This document shows, piece after piece, positions 43,327-52,333 of a DNA stretch of 64,000 bases (positions within the stretch are counted from its first letter, which is position 1; each line of letters opens with the position of its first letter). The stretch lies in contig NZ_JAMXST010000003.1 of assembly GCF_024124905.1 (NCBI RefSeq), positions 1 through 64,000 on the forward strand, read 5' to 3'. A program made the translations under genes and the position numbers. The notes beneath the pieces are model-generated. The model was not told where the DNA came from. It worked only from the letters and a program-made list of their open reading frames with translations, and did no database searches. Source of the stretch: Cellulosimicrobium cellulans (GTDB lineage: Bacteria > Actinomycetota > Actinomycetes > Actinomycetales > Cellulomonadaceae).

Positions 43327-43974
43327 TCAGCGCACGACGAGCGCGGGGTGCCGCGCGTCGTCGACCCGCACGACGACGTCGGCCGCCTCCGCAGGCCGGA
43401 CCTCCCGCTCGTAGCGCGCGTACGCGTCGAGCGTCCACGCGTCCGCGGGCGCGGTGCGGCGCGCGAGCGTCGCGTCGCGCAGCGCGAGGTGCACGGAGAG
43501 GTCCACCGCGAGCCCGCGGCCGAGGGACAGCGCGCCGTCGAGCACGACGACGAGCCCCGGCTCCGCGGCGACGGGCGCCGCCCGCGTGGACCGGCTCGTC
43601 GCCGGGTCGCGCAGGCTCGGCAGGTAGCGACCCGTCCCGCCCGGGCCGACGGCGTCGAGCACCTCGCGGTTGAGGCCCGCCACGTCGATCCACTCGTCGA
43701 GCAGCGCGTCCGGGTCCTCGCGACCGCGCTCGAGCCGCAGCGACGCGGGGCGCCAGAAGTCCTCCACGCGGACCCGCGCGACGGGTCGGCCCGCCGCGCG
43801 CAGCGGGGCGACGAGCCGGTCCGCGAGCGCCTCGGGGTGCGTCGACGGGTGGCCGTCGACGAGGAGCCGCACCGCGCCGTCGGGCACCGTCGCCCGGTCG
43901 CGGCGCCGGAACCCGAGGACGCGGTCCACGACCCGGCCCACGAGCACGTCCTCGGTCACCGGTTCGACGCGCAC
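43327..43974 (-). CDS. Uridine-kinase-like protein with degenerate P-loop
   Basis: 215 residues resembling P-loop uridine kinases: VRLLVDGHPSTHPEALADRL at the P-loop position, then VARVRVEDFWRPASLRLERG, the DPDALLDEWID stretch and VVVLDGALSLGRGL, DLSVHLALRDATLARRTAP. The GxxxxGK(S/T) Walker A motif is missing: Gly-Lys-Ser/Thr is replaced by HPSTHP, so ATP binding is doubtful. It could be an inactive or regulatory relative. GTG start, CATCCT ending 6 bases before it. Confidence 0.75.
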   Translation of the reverse strand: MRVEPVTEDVLVGRVVDRVLGFRRRDRATVPDGAVRLLVDGHPSTHPEALADRLVAPLRAAGRPVARVRVEDFWRPASLRLERGREDPDALLDEWIDVAGLNREVLDAVGPGGTGRYLPSLRDPATSRSTRAAPVAAEPGLVVVLDGALSLGRGLAVDLSVHLALRDATLARRTAPADAWTLDAYARYEREVRPAEAADVVVRVDDARHPALVVR

Positions 43975-44045
43975 CGCGTCAGGATGCCAGATCGCGCGGC
44001 AGCGTCTCCGGGACGGCGGGTAGGTCCGGCTCCTAGGGTGGACGC

Positions 44046-44405
44046 ATGCTGCGCACCGTCGCCCTCAACTACCCCGCTCCCCTGCCCGTCGGGCACACGG
44101 TGGAGGTCACCGAGTTCGCCGACACCCGCCCCGAGCGCAAGCGCCGGGGCTTCAGCCAGTCCGAGGCGTTCGCGCACCCGGTCGTCGTCGACCTCGACAC
44201 CGGCATCCGGTACATGAACCACGTCCACGCGTCCCCGCACGGCAACGGGGGCAACAGCTTCACGGCCAACCGCTACCCCCTCGAGCCGCGCGCGGACCTC
44301 GAGGTCGCGGCGCGGTGGAAGGGCCGGGTCACGGCGTGCACGATCGTCATGGTCGAGGGCCTGGAGAACCCCCACACGACCCTGCAGGTCGAGACGGACG
44401 CATGA
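44046..44405 (+). CDS. Conserved hypothetical protein
   Basis: 119 residues, not recognised. It is basic and polar with TRPERKRRGFSQSEAFAHPV, a DLDTGIRYMNHVHASPHGNG stretch rich in His and Asn, and YPLEPRADLEVAARWKGRV. There is no signal peptide or membrane helix. It overlaps the MFS gene start as ATGA, so the two are cotranslated. TAGGGT ends 6 bases before the ATG, suggesting a leaderless transcript for the pair. Confidence 0.75.
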   Translation: MLRTVALNYPAPLPVGHTVEVTEFADTRPERKRRGFSQSEAFAHPVVVDLDTGIRYMNHVHASPHGNGGNSFTANRYPLEPRADLEVAARWKGRVTACTIVMVEGLENPHTTLQVETDA

Positions 44406-45691
44406 CCGCACCCTTCCGGCCCGGCACGGTCCGCGAGGCCGCGGGCGGCATCGTCGCCCTGGGCCTCGCGACGTTCGTGGCGATCACGACCGAGCTCGTG
44501 CCCGTCGGGCTGCTGCCGCTTCTCAGCGCGGACCTGGACGTCACCGAGTCCGTCGCAGGCCTGCTCGTCACGGCGTACGCGGTCATGGTCGCGGCGCTCG
44601 CCGTGCCGCTGACGCTCGGCACGGCCCGGCTCCCGCGCAAGGGACTGCTGCTGACGACGCTCGTGCTCTACACGGTGAGCAACGTGCTCGTCGCCGTCGC
44701 GCCGACGTTCGCCGTCGTCGCGGCGGCACGGGCCCTGGGAGGCGCGTCGCACGCGGTGTTCTTCTCGGTGAGCATCGGGTACGCGTCACGGCTCGTGCTG
44801 CCGCACCTCACGGGGCGCGCGCTCTCGCTCGTCACCACCGGGGCGGCGGTCGGGTTCGTGCTCGGCGTCCCGCTGACGACGACGCTCGGCACCGCGATCG
44901 GCTGGCGTCCCGCGTTCGGCGTCCTCGCGGGCGCGTGCGCACTGGCCACCGTGCTCATCGCGTTCCTGCTGCCGCCCGTGCCGGGAGGCGGGGCTCCGCC
45001 GTCGGACGCGTCGAGCGCGAGCCGGCGCTCCGCGCTCGCGGTGGCCACGACCACGAACGCTCTCACGTACCTGGGCCAGTACACGGTCTACACGTTCGTG
45101 TCGCTCCTGCTCCTGGGCGCGGGCCTGCAGGAGTCGGCGCTCGGCCCGGCGCTCCTCGTGCTCGGGGCGCTCGGGCTCGTCGGGACGGCGTTCGCCGCCG
45201 CGCGCCTCGACCACCGGCCGCGCCGGACGACGGTCGTCACGCTGATCGCGGTCCTGGCGGGCATGCTCGCGGTCGGGCTCGCGTTCCCCGGGACCGTGGG
45301 GGTGCTCGTCGCGATCGGCGTGTGGAGCGCGGGGTTCGGCGCCGTCGCACCGGTGTTCCAGGCCGCGGCGATCCGCGCGCACGGGGCGTCGCCGGACCTC
45401 ACGGGAGCGCTCGTCAACGCGTCGTCGAACGTCGGCATCGGCGGCGGCGCCGCGCTCGGCGCGCTCGTCCTCGCGCGGTCCGGGCTCGACGTCGTCCCGC
45501 TCCTCGGGGCGGGGATCGTCGCCGGCGCGCTCGTCGTGGTCCTCGTCGCGCGGCGCACGTTCCCCGCGCGGCCGACCGCGGCGACGGCGGTGGCGGACGT
45601 GTCGACGGCCGACGCGCCGGTGGCCGACGCGCCGGTAGCGGACGCGCCGGGGCCGGAAATGCCCTCCGACCAGGAGGGCCCGCGTGCCTAG
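44402..45691 (+). CDS. MFS transporter (DHA1-like)
   Basis: 429 residues with twelve membrane helices. VAITTELVPVGLLPLLSADL and the LLVTAYAVMVAALAVPLT helix resemble YdhP/AraJ-like drug or sugar efflux proteins; RALGGASHAVFFSVSIGYAS carries helix 4. The C-terminal tail has a short repeat (ADAPVADAPVADAPG). The ATG overlaps the previous stop by four bases. The substrate is unknown. Confidence 0.87.
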   Translation: MTAPFRPGTVREAAGGIVALGLATFVAITTELVPVGLLPLLSADLDVTESVAGLLVTAYAVMVAALAVPLTLGTARLPRKGLLLTTLVLYTVSNVLVAVAPTFAVVAAARALGGASHAVFFSVSIGYASRLVLPHLTGRALSLVTTGAAVGFVLGVPLTTTLGTAIGWRPAFGVLAGACALATVLIAFLLPPVPGGGAPPSDASSASRRSALAVATTTNALTYLGQYTVYTFVSLLLLGAGLQESALGPALLVLGALGLVGTAFAAARLDHRPRRTTVVTLIAVLAGMLAVGLAFPGTVGVLVAIGVWSAGFGAVAPVFQAAAIRAHGASPDLTGALVNASSNVGIGGGAALGALVLARSGLDVVPLLGAGIVAGALVVVLVARRTFPARPTAATAVADVSTADAPVADAPVADAPGPEMPSDQEGPRA

Positions 45692-45694
45692 GGT
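45689..45694 (+). promoter_or_regulatory. -10 box overlapping the MFS stop codon
   Basis: TAGGGT begins with the TAG stop of the MFS gene and ends 6 bases before the next ATG, so the VOC-domain gene probably has its own leaderless transcript. Confidence 0.55.
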
Positions 45695-45700
45695 GGCGGG

Positions 45701-46138
45701 ATGACGACGACGGTCAGGCAGGTCCAGGTCACGTTCGACTGCGCGCGGCCGGAGCGCGTCGCCCGGTTCTGGTGCGAGGTGCTGGGCTACGCCCCGCCGT
45801 CGCCCCCGGACGGCTTCGCCACGTGGGACGACGCGAACGCCGCGCTCCCGCCCGAGCAGCGGGACGCGTGGTTCGCGTGCAGCGACCCGGACGGCGTCGG
45901 CCCTCGCCTGTACTTCCAGCGCGTCCCCGAGGGCAAGGTCGTCAAGAACCGGGTGCACCTCGACGTGCGCGTCGGGACCGGGCTCGTCGGCGCCGAGCGC
46001 CTCGCGACGCTGGAGGCCGAGCGGGACCGTCTGGTCGCCCTCGGCGCGACGTGCGTGCGCGTGATGGTCGCGGACGAGGAGAACGAGTCGTGCATCGTCA
46101 TGCAGGACGTCGAGGGCAACGAGTTCTGCCTGGACTGA
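45701..46138 (+). CDS. VOC superfamily protein (glyoxalase-like)
   Basis: 145 residues: VQVTFDCARPERVARFWCEV at the start, DPDGVGPRLYFQRVPEGKVV, KNRVHLDVRVG, and VMQDVEGNEFCLD at the end. This is the glyoxalase-like type common in actinobacteria, with the metal-site residues His and Glu in place. The substrate is unknown. Converges on the GntR gene. Confidence 0.88.
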   Translation: MTTTVRQVQVTFDCARPERVARFWCEVLGYAPPSPPDGFATWDDANAALPPEQRDAWFACSDPDGVGPRLYFQRVPEGKVVKNRVHLDVRVGTGLVGAERLATLEAERDRLVALGATCVRVMVADEENESCIVMQDVEGNEFCLD

Positions 46139-46165
46139 CCGCGCGCTCGGCTGCCGCGGCGCGGC

Positions 46166-46846
46166 TCAGCGCAGGAACGGGTCCATGATCGCGGCCACCG
46201 CCTCCGCGGCAGCGTCCGCGTCGGCGTCGGCGATCGCCTCGACCAGCTCGTGGTGGTGCCGGTGCGCCGCGTCCTCGTCCTCGTTCTCCTCGTCGCGCAT
46301 GTGGACGGCGAACACGTCGAGCATGCTCGAGTACAGCGTCACGTACAGGGGGTTGTGCGTCGCCTCCACGATCGCGCGGTGCAGGTCGAGGTCCGCGCTC
46401 GCGCGCGCGTCGGGATCGTCGGTCGACCACGCCGCCTCCCGCCGGTCGCGCAGCTCGCGCAGCAGCACGACGTCGGCGTCCGTGCGGCTCGCGGCGGCGA
46501 GCGAGGCCGCGGTGCTGTCCAGGGCGAGGCGCAGCTCGAGGTAGTGGCGGCGCGTGCCTCCGGCGAGCTGACGCTCGAGGGTGCCGGTCAGCTCGGAGCG
46601 GGAGATGACGAAGGTGCCACGCCCCTGCTCGCGGCGCAGCAGGCCCGCGTGCACCAGCGACTGGAGCGCCTCGCGGACCGTGTTCCGCCCGATGCCGAAC
46701 TCGGCCACCAGGGCGACCTCGGTCGGGATGCGCTCGCCGACGGGCCAGCGCCCGGAGACCACCTCGTCGCGGAACCGTGCCGCCGCCTGGTCGATGAGTC
46801 CTACTCGACGCAGCGGCTCACGCGTGTCAGACTGCTCGGGATTCAT
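46166..46846 (-). CDS. GntR-family regulator (FadR/FCD subfamily)
   Basis: 226 residues. An N-terminal winged helix (VGLIDQAAARFRDEVVSGRW, GIGRNTVREALQSLVHAGLL, RREQGRGTFVI) is followed by an all-helical FCD ligand domain (LELRLALDSTAASLAAASRT, ADLDLHRAIVEATHNPLYVT, HRHHHELVEAI) with the Asp and His metal/ligand residues. It is divergent from the adjacent CynX-like transporter with only 42 bases between the starts, so it very likely represses that gene and itself. Confidence 0.9.
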   Translation of the reverse strand: MNPEQSDTREPLRRVGLIDQAAARFRDEVVSGRWPVGERIPTEVALVAEFGIGRNTVREALQSLVHAGLLRREQGRGTFVISRSELTGTLERQLAGGTRRHYLELRLALDSTAASLAAASRTDADVVLLRELRDRREAAWSTDDPDARASADLDLHRAIVEATHNPLYVTLYSSMLDVFAVHMRDEENEDEDAAHRHHHELVEAIADADADAAAEAVAAIMDPFLR

Positions 46847-46888
46847 CCCATGATCCTATCGTCGGCCGATCTCGCAGCGGAGTTTGAC
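46847..46888. promoter_or_regulatory. Shared divergent control region of the GntR and MFS genes
   Basis: Only 42 bases separate the two start codons, and both promoters and the regulator's operator must lie in or around it. The transporter has GGAG 7 bases before its ATG. Confidence 0.55.
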
Positions 46889-48139
46889 ATGGCCACACTC
46901 TCCCCCACCCGCGTCCCCGCCGGGCGGGTCCGCCTCACCCTGTGGGCCGGGCTCGCCGTCGCGCTGACGGCGATCAACCTCCGGACGGCCGTCACGGGGT
47001 TCACCCCGCTGCTGGAGACCATCGGCGCCGACCTCGGCTACGGCGTGGCCGTGGCCGGCCTGCTCGGCACCGTCCCCGCGGTGTCGTTCGGGCTCTTCGG
47101 GTTCCTCGCTCCCGTGGTGACGCGCAGGTTCGGGCTCGAGCGCACAGCCACGGTCGCTCTGGCGCTGACGGCCCTGTCGCTCGTGCTGCGCGCCGCGTCC
47201 CCGTCGACGGGCTGGCTCGTGGCGTCGACCGTGTTGGCCCTCGCCGGGATCGGTGCGGCGAACGTCGTGATCGTCCCCCTGGTGAAGGCGTGGTTCCCGG
47301 ACCGGATCGCCCTGTGGACGTCGCTCTACCTGATCCTCATGCAGACCGGTCAGTTCGTCGCCCCGCTCCTCGCCGTCCCCGTCGCCGAGGCGACCAGCTG
47401 GCGGTTCTCGGTCGGGATCTGGGCAGGGCCTGCGGCGCTCGCCGCAATCGTGTGGCTCGTCCTGGCGACCCGGATGCCCGCGAACCACCACGCGCCCGGC
47501 ACCTCGACCGCCGTCGGCGCGAGACCGCGGATCGGCCGGTCCTCGACCGTGTGGGGCCTCGTCGTCCTGTTCGCGGCGATCTCGCTCTCGAACTACGGGA
47601 TCATCACGTGGGTCCCGGCCGTGCTCACCGACGCCGGCGGCAGCGCCGCGCTCGGCGGCACCATGGTCGCCCTCTACTCCGCCTGGGGCATGGCCGCCGC
47701 GCTGGTCGTCCCGCACCTCGCCACGCGCCTGGCGAACCCGTTCGTCGTGGTCGTCGTGTGCGCCGTCGTGCTCGTGACCGGGTACGTCGGCCTGCTCCTC
47801 TCCCCGCTCGACGGGACGGCGCTCTGGATGTGCGCGCTGGGGATCGGGGTGAGCACGTTCCCGCTGTGCATGACCCTCATCAACCGGCGGACCCGGACGC
47901 CGCAGACCGCGTCGGCCGTGTCGGGCTTCGTCCAGGGCCTCGGCTACGCGCTGGCGTGCTTCGGCCCGATCGGCCTGGGCCTGCTGCGCGAGGCGACCGG
48001 GTCGTGGTCGGTCCCGCTCCTCGTGCTCGCCGCCACCGCCGTCCCCGGCGTGGTCGGGGGCTGGTTCGCCTGCCGCCCCCGCTTCGTGGAGGACACCGTG
48101 CCGTCGCTGCCCGTCGCCGACCGGCCGTCGCCGCGCTGA
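46889..48139 (+). CDS. CynX/NimT-family MFS transporter
   Basis: 416 residues, twelve membrane helices. LAVALTAINLRTAVTGFTPL, ETIGADLGYGVAVAGLLGTV and AVSFGLFGFLAPVVTRRFGL are typical of the cyanate/2-nitroimidazole (CynX/NimT) subfamily. KAWFPDRIALWTSLYLILMQ is the middle loop. The natural substrate is unknown. Its divergent GntR/FCD neighbour suggests control by a carboxylic-acid-type ligand. The ATG with GGAG was chosen; longer forms would run through the GntR gene. Confidence 0.88.
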   Translation: MATLSPTRVPAGRVRLTLWAGLAVALTAINLRTAVTGFTPLLETIGADLGYGVAVAGLLGTVPAVSFGLFGFLAPVVTRRFGLERTATVALALTALSLVLRAASPSTGWLVASTVLALAGIGAANVVIVPLVKAWFPDRIALWTSLYLILMQTGQFVAPLLAVPVAEATSWRFSVGIWAGPAALAAIVWLVLATRMPANHHAPGTSTAVGARPRIGRSSTVWGLVVLFAAISLSNYGIITWVPAVLTDAGGSAALGGTMVALYSAWGMAAALVVPHLATRLANPFVVVVVCAVVLVTGYVGLLLSPLDGTALWMCALGIGVSTFPLCMTLINRRTRTPQTASAVSGFVQGLGYALACFGPIGLGLLREATGSWSVPLLVLAATAVPGVVGGWFACRPRFVEDTVPSLPVADRPSPR

Positions 48140-48192
48140 GCCCCGCTGTGCGGGCACCCGCGGCGTACCCGCCGTCCGCCGGAGAGCGCCCG

Positions 48193-48714
48193 TCAGGCCG
48201 GTGCGACGGCCGCTCGTGGGACGACGGCCGGGACGTCGCTCGGGGTCCAGATCCGGTTGCGCAGGTCGAGGCCGCGGATCACCTGGACGCGGTAGGGGTC
48301 GAGGCGCAGGACGTGGAGCCGCGGGTCCGTCGGTGACGTCCAGAAGGCGCCGAGGTCGTAGCCGGCGCCCTGCGGGCTGGTCCGCGCGTAGAGGTCCCAC
48401 ACGTGGCGGCGGTCCTGCTCGTCGTCGACCCACCCGGCGACGACGTCCGCGGCCGCGAAGTCGCTCCCGCGGGGCGCCCAGTAGGAGAAGCTCGCGTGCG
48501 GGTTGTTCGCGAGGTGGGCGGCCTTCACCGGCGTGCGGTACGTCGCGAGCCAGCCCAGCGGGGCGCCGTCGACGACCTCCCACACCGGGATGAGGGCGCG
48601 CGTGCGCGGCCGGTTCTGCGAGTCCACCGTGACCATGGTCGCGTAGACGGTCCGCCCGACGGTGGCGTCGAACTCGGCCCGGATGTCGTCGAACTCGTGC
48701 GTCTGGTGCGTCAT
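48193..48714 (-). CDS. Pyridoxamine 5'-phosphate oxidase-like flavoprotein
   Basis: 173 residues with a split-barrel FMN/F420-type fold: VGRTVYATMVTVDSQNRPRT, RALIPVWEVVDGAPLGWLAT, RTPVKAAHLANNPHASFSYW and LRLDPYRVQVIRGLDLRNRI. Members reduce small molecules with FMN or F420, but the substrate is unknown. CAGACT ends 6 bases before the ATG, so the transcript is probably leaderless. Converges on the CynX-like gene. Confidence 0.85.
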   Translation of the reverse strand: MTHQTHEFDDIRAEFDATVGRTVYATMVTVDSQNRPRTRALIPVWEVVDGAPLGWLATYRTPVKAAHLANNPHASFSYWAPRGSDFAAADVVAGWVDDEQDRRHVWDLYARTSPQGAGYDLGAFWTSPTDPRLHVLRLDPYRVQVIRGLDLRNRIWTPSDVPAVVPRAAVAPA

Positions 48715-48848
48715 GCCCCGAGTCTGCGCGGGCGGGACGACGTGCGGAAGACGGCACATCACCGGCACCTGGTCACCCCGGTGTGACCAGGTGCCGAGGA
48801 CCAGACCCGACGGCCCGCCGTCGACCACGACCTTCCCCGCCCTCGAGA

Positions 48849-48893
48849 ACGACATGGGGGTCGCTATCCGGCGGATAACGACCCCCATGTCGT
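48849..48893. terminator. 22-bp inverted repeat hairpin between two genes
   Basis: Arms at 48849-48870 and 48872-48893 are complementary except for one base and separated by a single base. It lies just past the GH87 stop, so a terminator is likely. It is unusually long and AT-richer than the other hairpins of the window. Confidence 0.65.
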
Positions 48894-48931
48894 GTTCGGC
48901 ACCGCGGGGTAGACCCGGGTCGCCCCCCCCG

Positions 48932-51900
48932 TTACTGGCCCGTGAACGCGAACTGCGAGCCGGGCTCCTTGACGACGTCGCCGTCACGCGAGTTCGTGAC
49001 GGTCACGTTCGAGAGGATCGCGTTGCCACGGGCGCCGCCCATCGCGAGGATGCCGGAGCCGTTGTTGGACTTCTCGATCCGCACGTTCGTGATCTTCACG
49101 TCCGGCATGTTCCCGCCGCCGTTCTTGAACTGGATGCCGTCGTACGTGGAGTCGACGATGTCCGTGTCGCGGATGGTCACGCCGACGATGTCGTGCGTCT
49201 GCGGGAAGATCGTGATCGCGCCGAACTCCTGGTCCTCGTTCCAGAACGCCCCGCCGGTGCGGTAGAGCCCGTTGTTGGCGATGAGCGTCGTCCCCGAGAA
49301 CGGCAGGGGGTCGTGGTCGGTCGCCAGCATGATACCGGGGTAGTTCATGGTGTCGTAGACGAGGTTGTTCTCGATCGAGTTGTCGTAGCCGCCGTAGATG
49401 GCGATGCCGTTGGCGCGCCACGGGAGCTGGACGGTGTTGTTGCGGAACGTGTTGGAGTGGCCGATGTCCACGGCCCGGTCCTTGACGTACGGGTTGGCCC
49501 AGACGGCGAGCGCGTCGTCGCCGGTGTTGCGGAACGTCGAGTTCACCACCGTCGAGTTGCGCGTCCCGTTGCTGAAGTTGATGCCGTCCGCGTAGGTGTT
49601 GCGGATCCGCATGCCGGAGAAGACGATCCCGTCGCCCGGGTTCCACAGCTCCGGGATGTTGGAGTAGTCGCGCCCGACCCACACCCCGACGTTCGCGTGC
49701 TCGATCCACACGTTGGTGATCTTCGTGTTCTTGCCGAACCGGCCGTTGAGGCCGACGCCGCCCTCCTCCTGGGCGTTGTTGCCGCGGATCGTGCCGGAGC
49801 CGAAGATCGCGAGATCGGAGATCTGGGTGTTGTCGTCGATGTCGAACCCGAAGTTGCCCTCGTGCGGGTGGTTGATGACGCCCGGGGCGAGGTGGGGCGG
49901 GATGAGGCTGTAGAGCTGCGAGTGCCACATGCCCGCACCACGGATCGTCACGTCGCGGATGCCGACCTGGTTGTGCATGCCGCGGTCGAGCGGGTCGTCG
50001 GTGAGGATCTTCTTCTCCTGGCGCCACTGCCCCGCCGGGATCCAGACGCAGTCGATCTCCCCGTTCTGGTTCGCGGTGACGGCGGCCTGGATGGCGGCGG
50101 TGTCCTCGAGCCCGTCGTTCGGCACCGCGCCGTACTCGGTGATCGACGTGCACTGCGCGGGCTTGGCCAGCGGAGGGGCGACCTGCTCGAGCTCGACGAG
50201 GTCGATGACGTAGAACGCGGCGTCGTCGCCCGCGTCGCGCTGGAGCCGGAACACCGTCCCGGCCGGGAACGACCGCCCGAGCAGCGCGTGCGACTCGTCG
50301 AAGAGCCGGCGCGCGTCCCCGCCCGGGGTGTTGACCAGGCCCTCGGGCTGGTCGGTCGTGCCGTAGAGCCAGGCGTGCTGGGAGGAGAGCGTGAGCTTCT
50401 GCACGAACTGGCCGTCCGCGTAGAGGCTGATCGTCTTCTCCTGGCCTCCACCGCCGGGAGCGTCGGGGATCGAGTTCCGCACGACGATCGAGTTCGTCGC
50501 GTTCGTCGACGTGAACTGGACGTACTGGCCCGTGCTGGTCAGGCGCACGGACTCGCGGCCCGACGACTCGGTCGCGAAGTTCGTGTGCCCGAACGTGCGC
50601 AGCGCGTCGGTCTGGAGCAGCGTGCCCGTGTACTGGCCGTCCTCGGCCTCGTACGTCGTGTACGGGACGGCGGCGCCGCGCCCGACGGTCACGGCGAGCG
50701 TGCCGGTGTTGTTGTCCTCGTTCGTCTCGGCGACCACGCCCGTCGCGTCGGCCGTCGCGGTCACGGTGACCCCGCCGTTCGTGGCGGTCCACGAGCCGCT
50801 CGGCGTGACGGTGACGGTCGCGCCCGCGGGGACGGCCGGCGTCGTGCCGTCGAGCGTCGTGGAGCCGGCGACGACGCGCGTCACCGACCCGGCCGCGACG
50901 GGCTGGTTGCCGCGGTTGCGTACCTGGACCGAGAACGTCACGGCCGAGCCGACGGCCGGGTTGGCCGGGTTCGACGACACGGAGACGACCTCGAGGTCCG
51001 GCCCGGGCGCCTCGCCCACGACGAGCTTGGCCGTCGCCGTGAACGCGTTGTCCGTCTCGTCCTGCTCGACGACGGTGTTCGCCGGGTCGACGACGGCACC
51101 GACCGTGTACTCGCCCGCGGGGCGGGTGCCCGCCGCGACCTGGACCTGCGCGCTCGCGCCGGGCTGGAGCGCGGCGACGTCGGCCGAGCCGGCGGTCGAC
51201 CCGCCGAGCTTCCCGTCGAGCGTGGTGGCCGACGACGCACGGTCGCCCGTGTTCGTCACCGTCGCCGTGAGCGTCACGGGGGTCGTCGCCGTGGGCGACG
51301 CCGGGGACGCGGTCACCGCGGTGACGGTGAGGTTGGGGTTCGGCGCCGGGGCGCCGTAGACCTCGAGCTCTGCGACCTGGCCGTTGCCCGCGCCCGTGTT
51401 GCCGGTGAAGCGCAGGCGCACGTCGGTCGCGGTGCCCGTCACGGGCACGTCGACGAGGTTGCCGCTGCCCGGCGCGAACGCGTACCCGGCCGAGGCCTTG
51501 AGCTCCTGCCAGGCACCCATGCCGGTGCGGCCCCACACGGAGAACGTCTGCGTGCGCGCGCCCCACGCGGCGTCGGGGTTGAGCCGGACGCGGACGCTGC
51601 TGAGCTGCGTGGGCGCGGCGAGCGCGACGTCGAGCGTCGACGGGTACTGCCCGCCCGCGCCCTCCCAGTAGGTGGTCGCGCTGCCGTCGACCGCGTTCGC
51701 GGCGACGAACTGCCACTCGGTCGACGAGGCCGTCGCGGGGCGGCTCTTCGCGTAGTTGGTGCCGGTCGGGTCCGTGGGACCGGTCGGGTCGGTGGGGTCC
51801 GTCGGGTCGGTGCCGCCCGTGGGCGTGCCCCAGACCTGGAGCTCGGACACCTGACCGTTGCCCGCACCGGTGTTGGCGGTGAAGGCGAGGCGCACCTCGT

Positions 51901-52333
51901 CGACCTCGGCGTCGAGCGGGATCTCGACCGTGTTGCCGCTCGCGGGGTCGAACCGGTACGCCGCCGACGCCTTGAGCGTCCGGAACGCCGTCTCGCCGTC
52001 GGAGCGGCCGAGCACGCTGAACGTCTGCGTGCGCGACGACCACACGGAGGGCGGGGGCAGCGTGACGACGACGCGGTCGACGTCGGCCTCCGCCCCGAGG
52101 TCGACGGTGAGGTGCGACGGGTACTGGCCGCCCGCGCCCTCCCAGTAGGAGCCGGTGTTCCCGTCGTTCGCGTTGCCCGCGACGTAGGTCTGCGTCACCG
52201 ACGACGCGGCGATCGGCTTGCCGAGCGCCAGGTTGGTGGCGTCCGCGGCGTGCGCCGCGGCGACGACGCCGAGCGGCGCGACGAGCGCCAGCGCGGCACC
52301 CGCCACGACCGTGTGCTTCCAGGGGGTTCTCAT
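48932..52333 (-). CDS. Secreted GH87-type alpha-1,3-glucanase (mycodextranase-like)
   Basis: 1133 residues with a signal peptide (cleaved near VAAAHAADA). Domains: two discoidin/F5-8C-like CBMs (about 31-168 and 191-325, sharing GNTGSYWEGAGGQYPS and NTGAGNGQV) joined by a TDPTDP linker, two CARDB domains (about 332-550), a CBM35-like domain (about 555-725) and a parallel beta-helix catalytic domain (from about 730: ITEYGAVPNDGLEDTAAIQA, ISDLAIFGSGTIRGN, NTGDDALAVWANPYVKDRAV). The layout fits GH87, which splits alpha-1,3 links in fungal walls, mutan or nigeran. GAGGAC precedes the ATG. A shift toward fungal-wall digestion is plausible. Confidence 0.87.
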   Translation of the reverse strand: MRTPWKHTVVAGAALALVAPLGVVAAAHAADATNLALGKPIAASSVTQTYVAGNANDGNTGSYWEGAGGQYPSHLTVDLGAEADVDRVVVTLPPPSVWSSRTQTFSVLGRSDGETAFRTLKASAAYRFDPASGNTVEIPLDAEVDEVRLAFTANTGAGNGQVSELQVWGTPTGGTDPTDPTDPTGPTDPTGTNYAKSRPATASSTEWQFVAANAVDGSATTYWEGAGGQYPSTLDVALAAPTQLSSVRVRLNPDAAWGARTQTFSVWGRTGMGAWQELKASAGYAFAPGSGNLVDVPVTGTATDVRLRFTGNTGAGNGQVAELEVYGAPAPNPNLTVTAVTASPASPTATTPVTLTATVTNTGDRASSATTLDGKLGGSTAGSADVAALQPGASAQVQVAAGTRPAGEYTVGAVVDPANTVVEQDETDNAFTATAKLVVGEAPGPDLEVVSVSSNPANPAVGSAVTFSVQVRNRGNQPVAAGSVTRVVAGSTTLDGTTPAVPAGATVTVTPSGSWTATNGGVTVTATADATGVVAETNEDNNTGTLAVTVGRGAAVPYTTYEAEDGQYTGTLLQTDALRTFGHTNFATESSGRESVRLTSTGQYVQFTSTNATNSIVVRNSIPDAPGGGGQEKTISLYADGQFVQKLTLSSQHAWLYGTTDQPEGLVNTPGGDARRLFDESHALLGRSFPAGTVFRLQRDAGDDAAFYVIDLVELEQVAPPLAKPAQCTSITEYGAVPNDGLEDTAAIQAAVTANQNGEIDCVWIPAGQWRQEKKILTDDPLDRGMHNQVGIRDVTIRGAGMWHSQLYSLIPPHLAPGVINHPHEGNFGFDIDDNTQISDLAIFGSGTIRGNNAQEEGGVGLNGRFGKNTKITNVWIEHANVGVWVGRDYSNIPELWNPGDGIVFSGMRIRNTYADGINFSNGTRNSTVVNSTFRNTGDDALAVWANPYVKDRAVDIGHSNTFRNNTVQLPWRANGIAIYGGYDNSIENNLVYDTMNYPGIMLATDHDPLPFSGTTLIANNGLYRTGGAFWNEDQEFGAITIFPQTHDIVGVTIRDTDIVDSTYDGIQFKNGGGNMPDVKITNVRIEKSNNGSGILAMGGARGNAILSNVTVTNSRDGDVVKEPGSQFAFTGQ

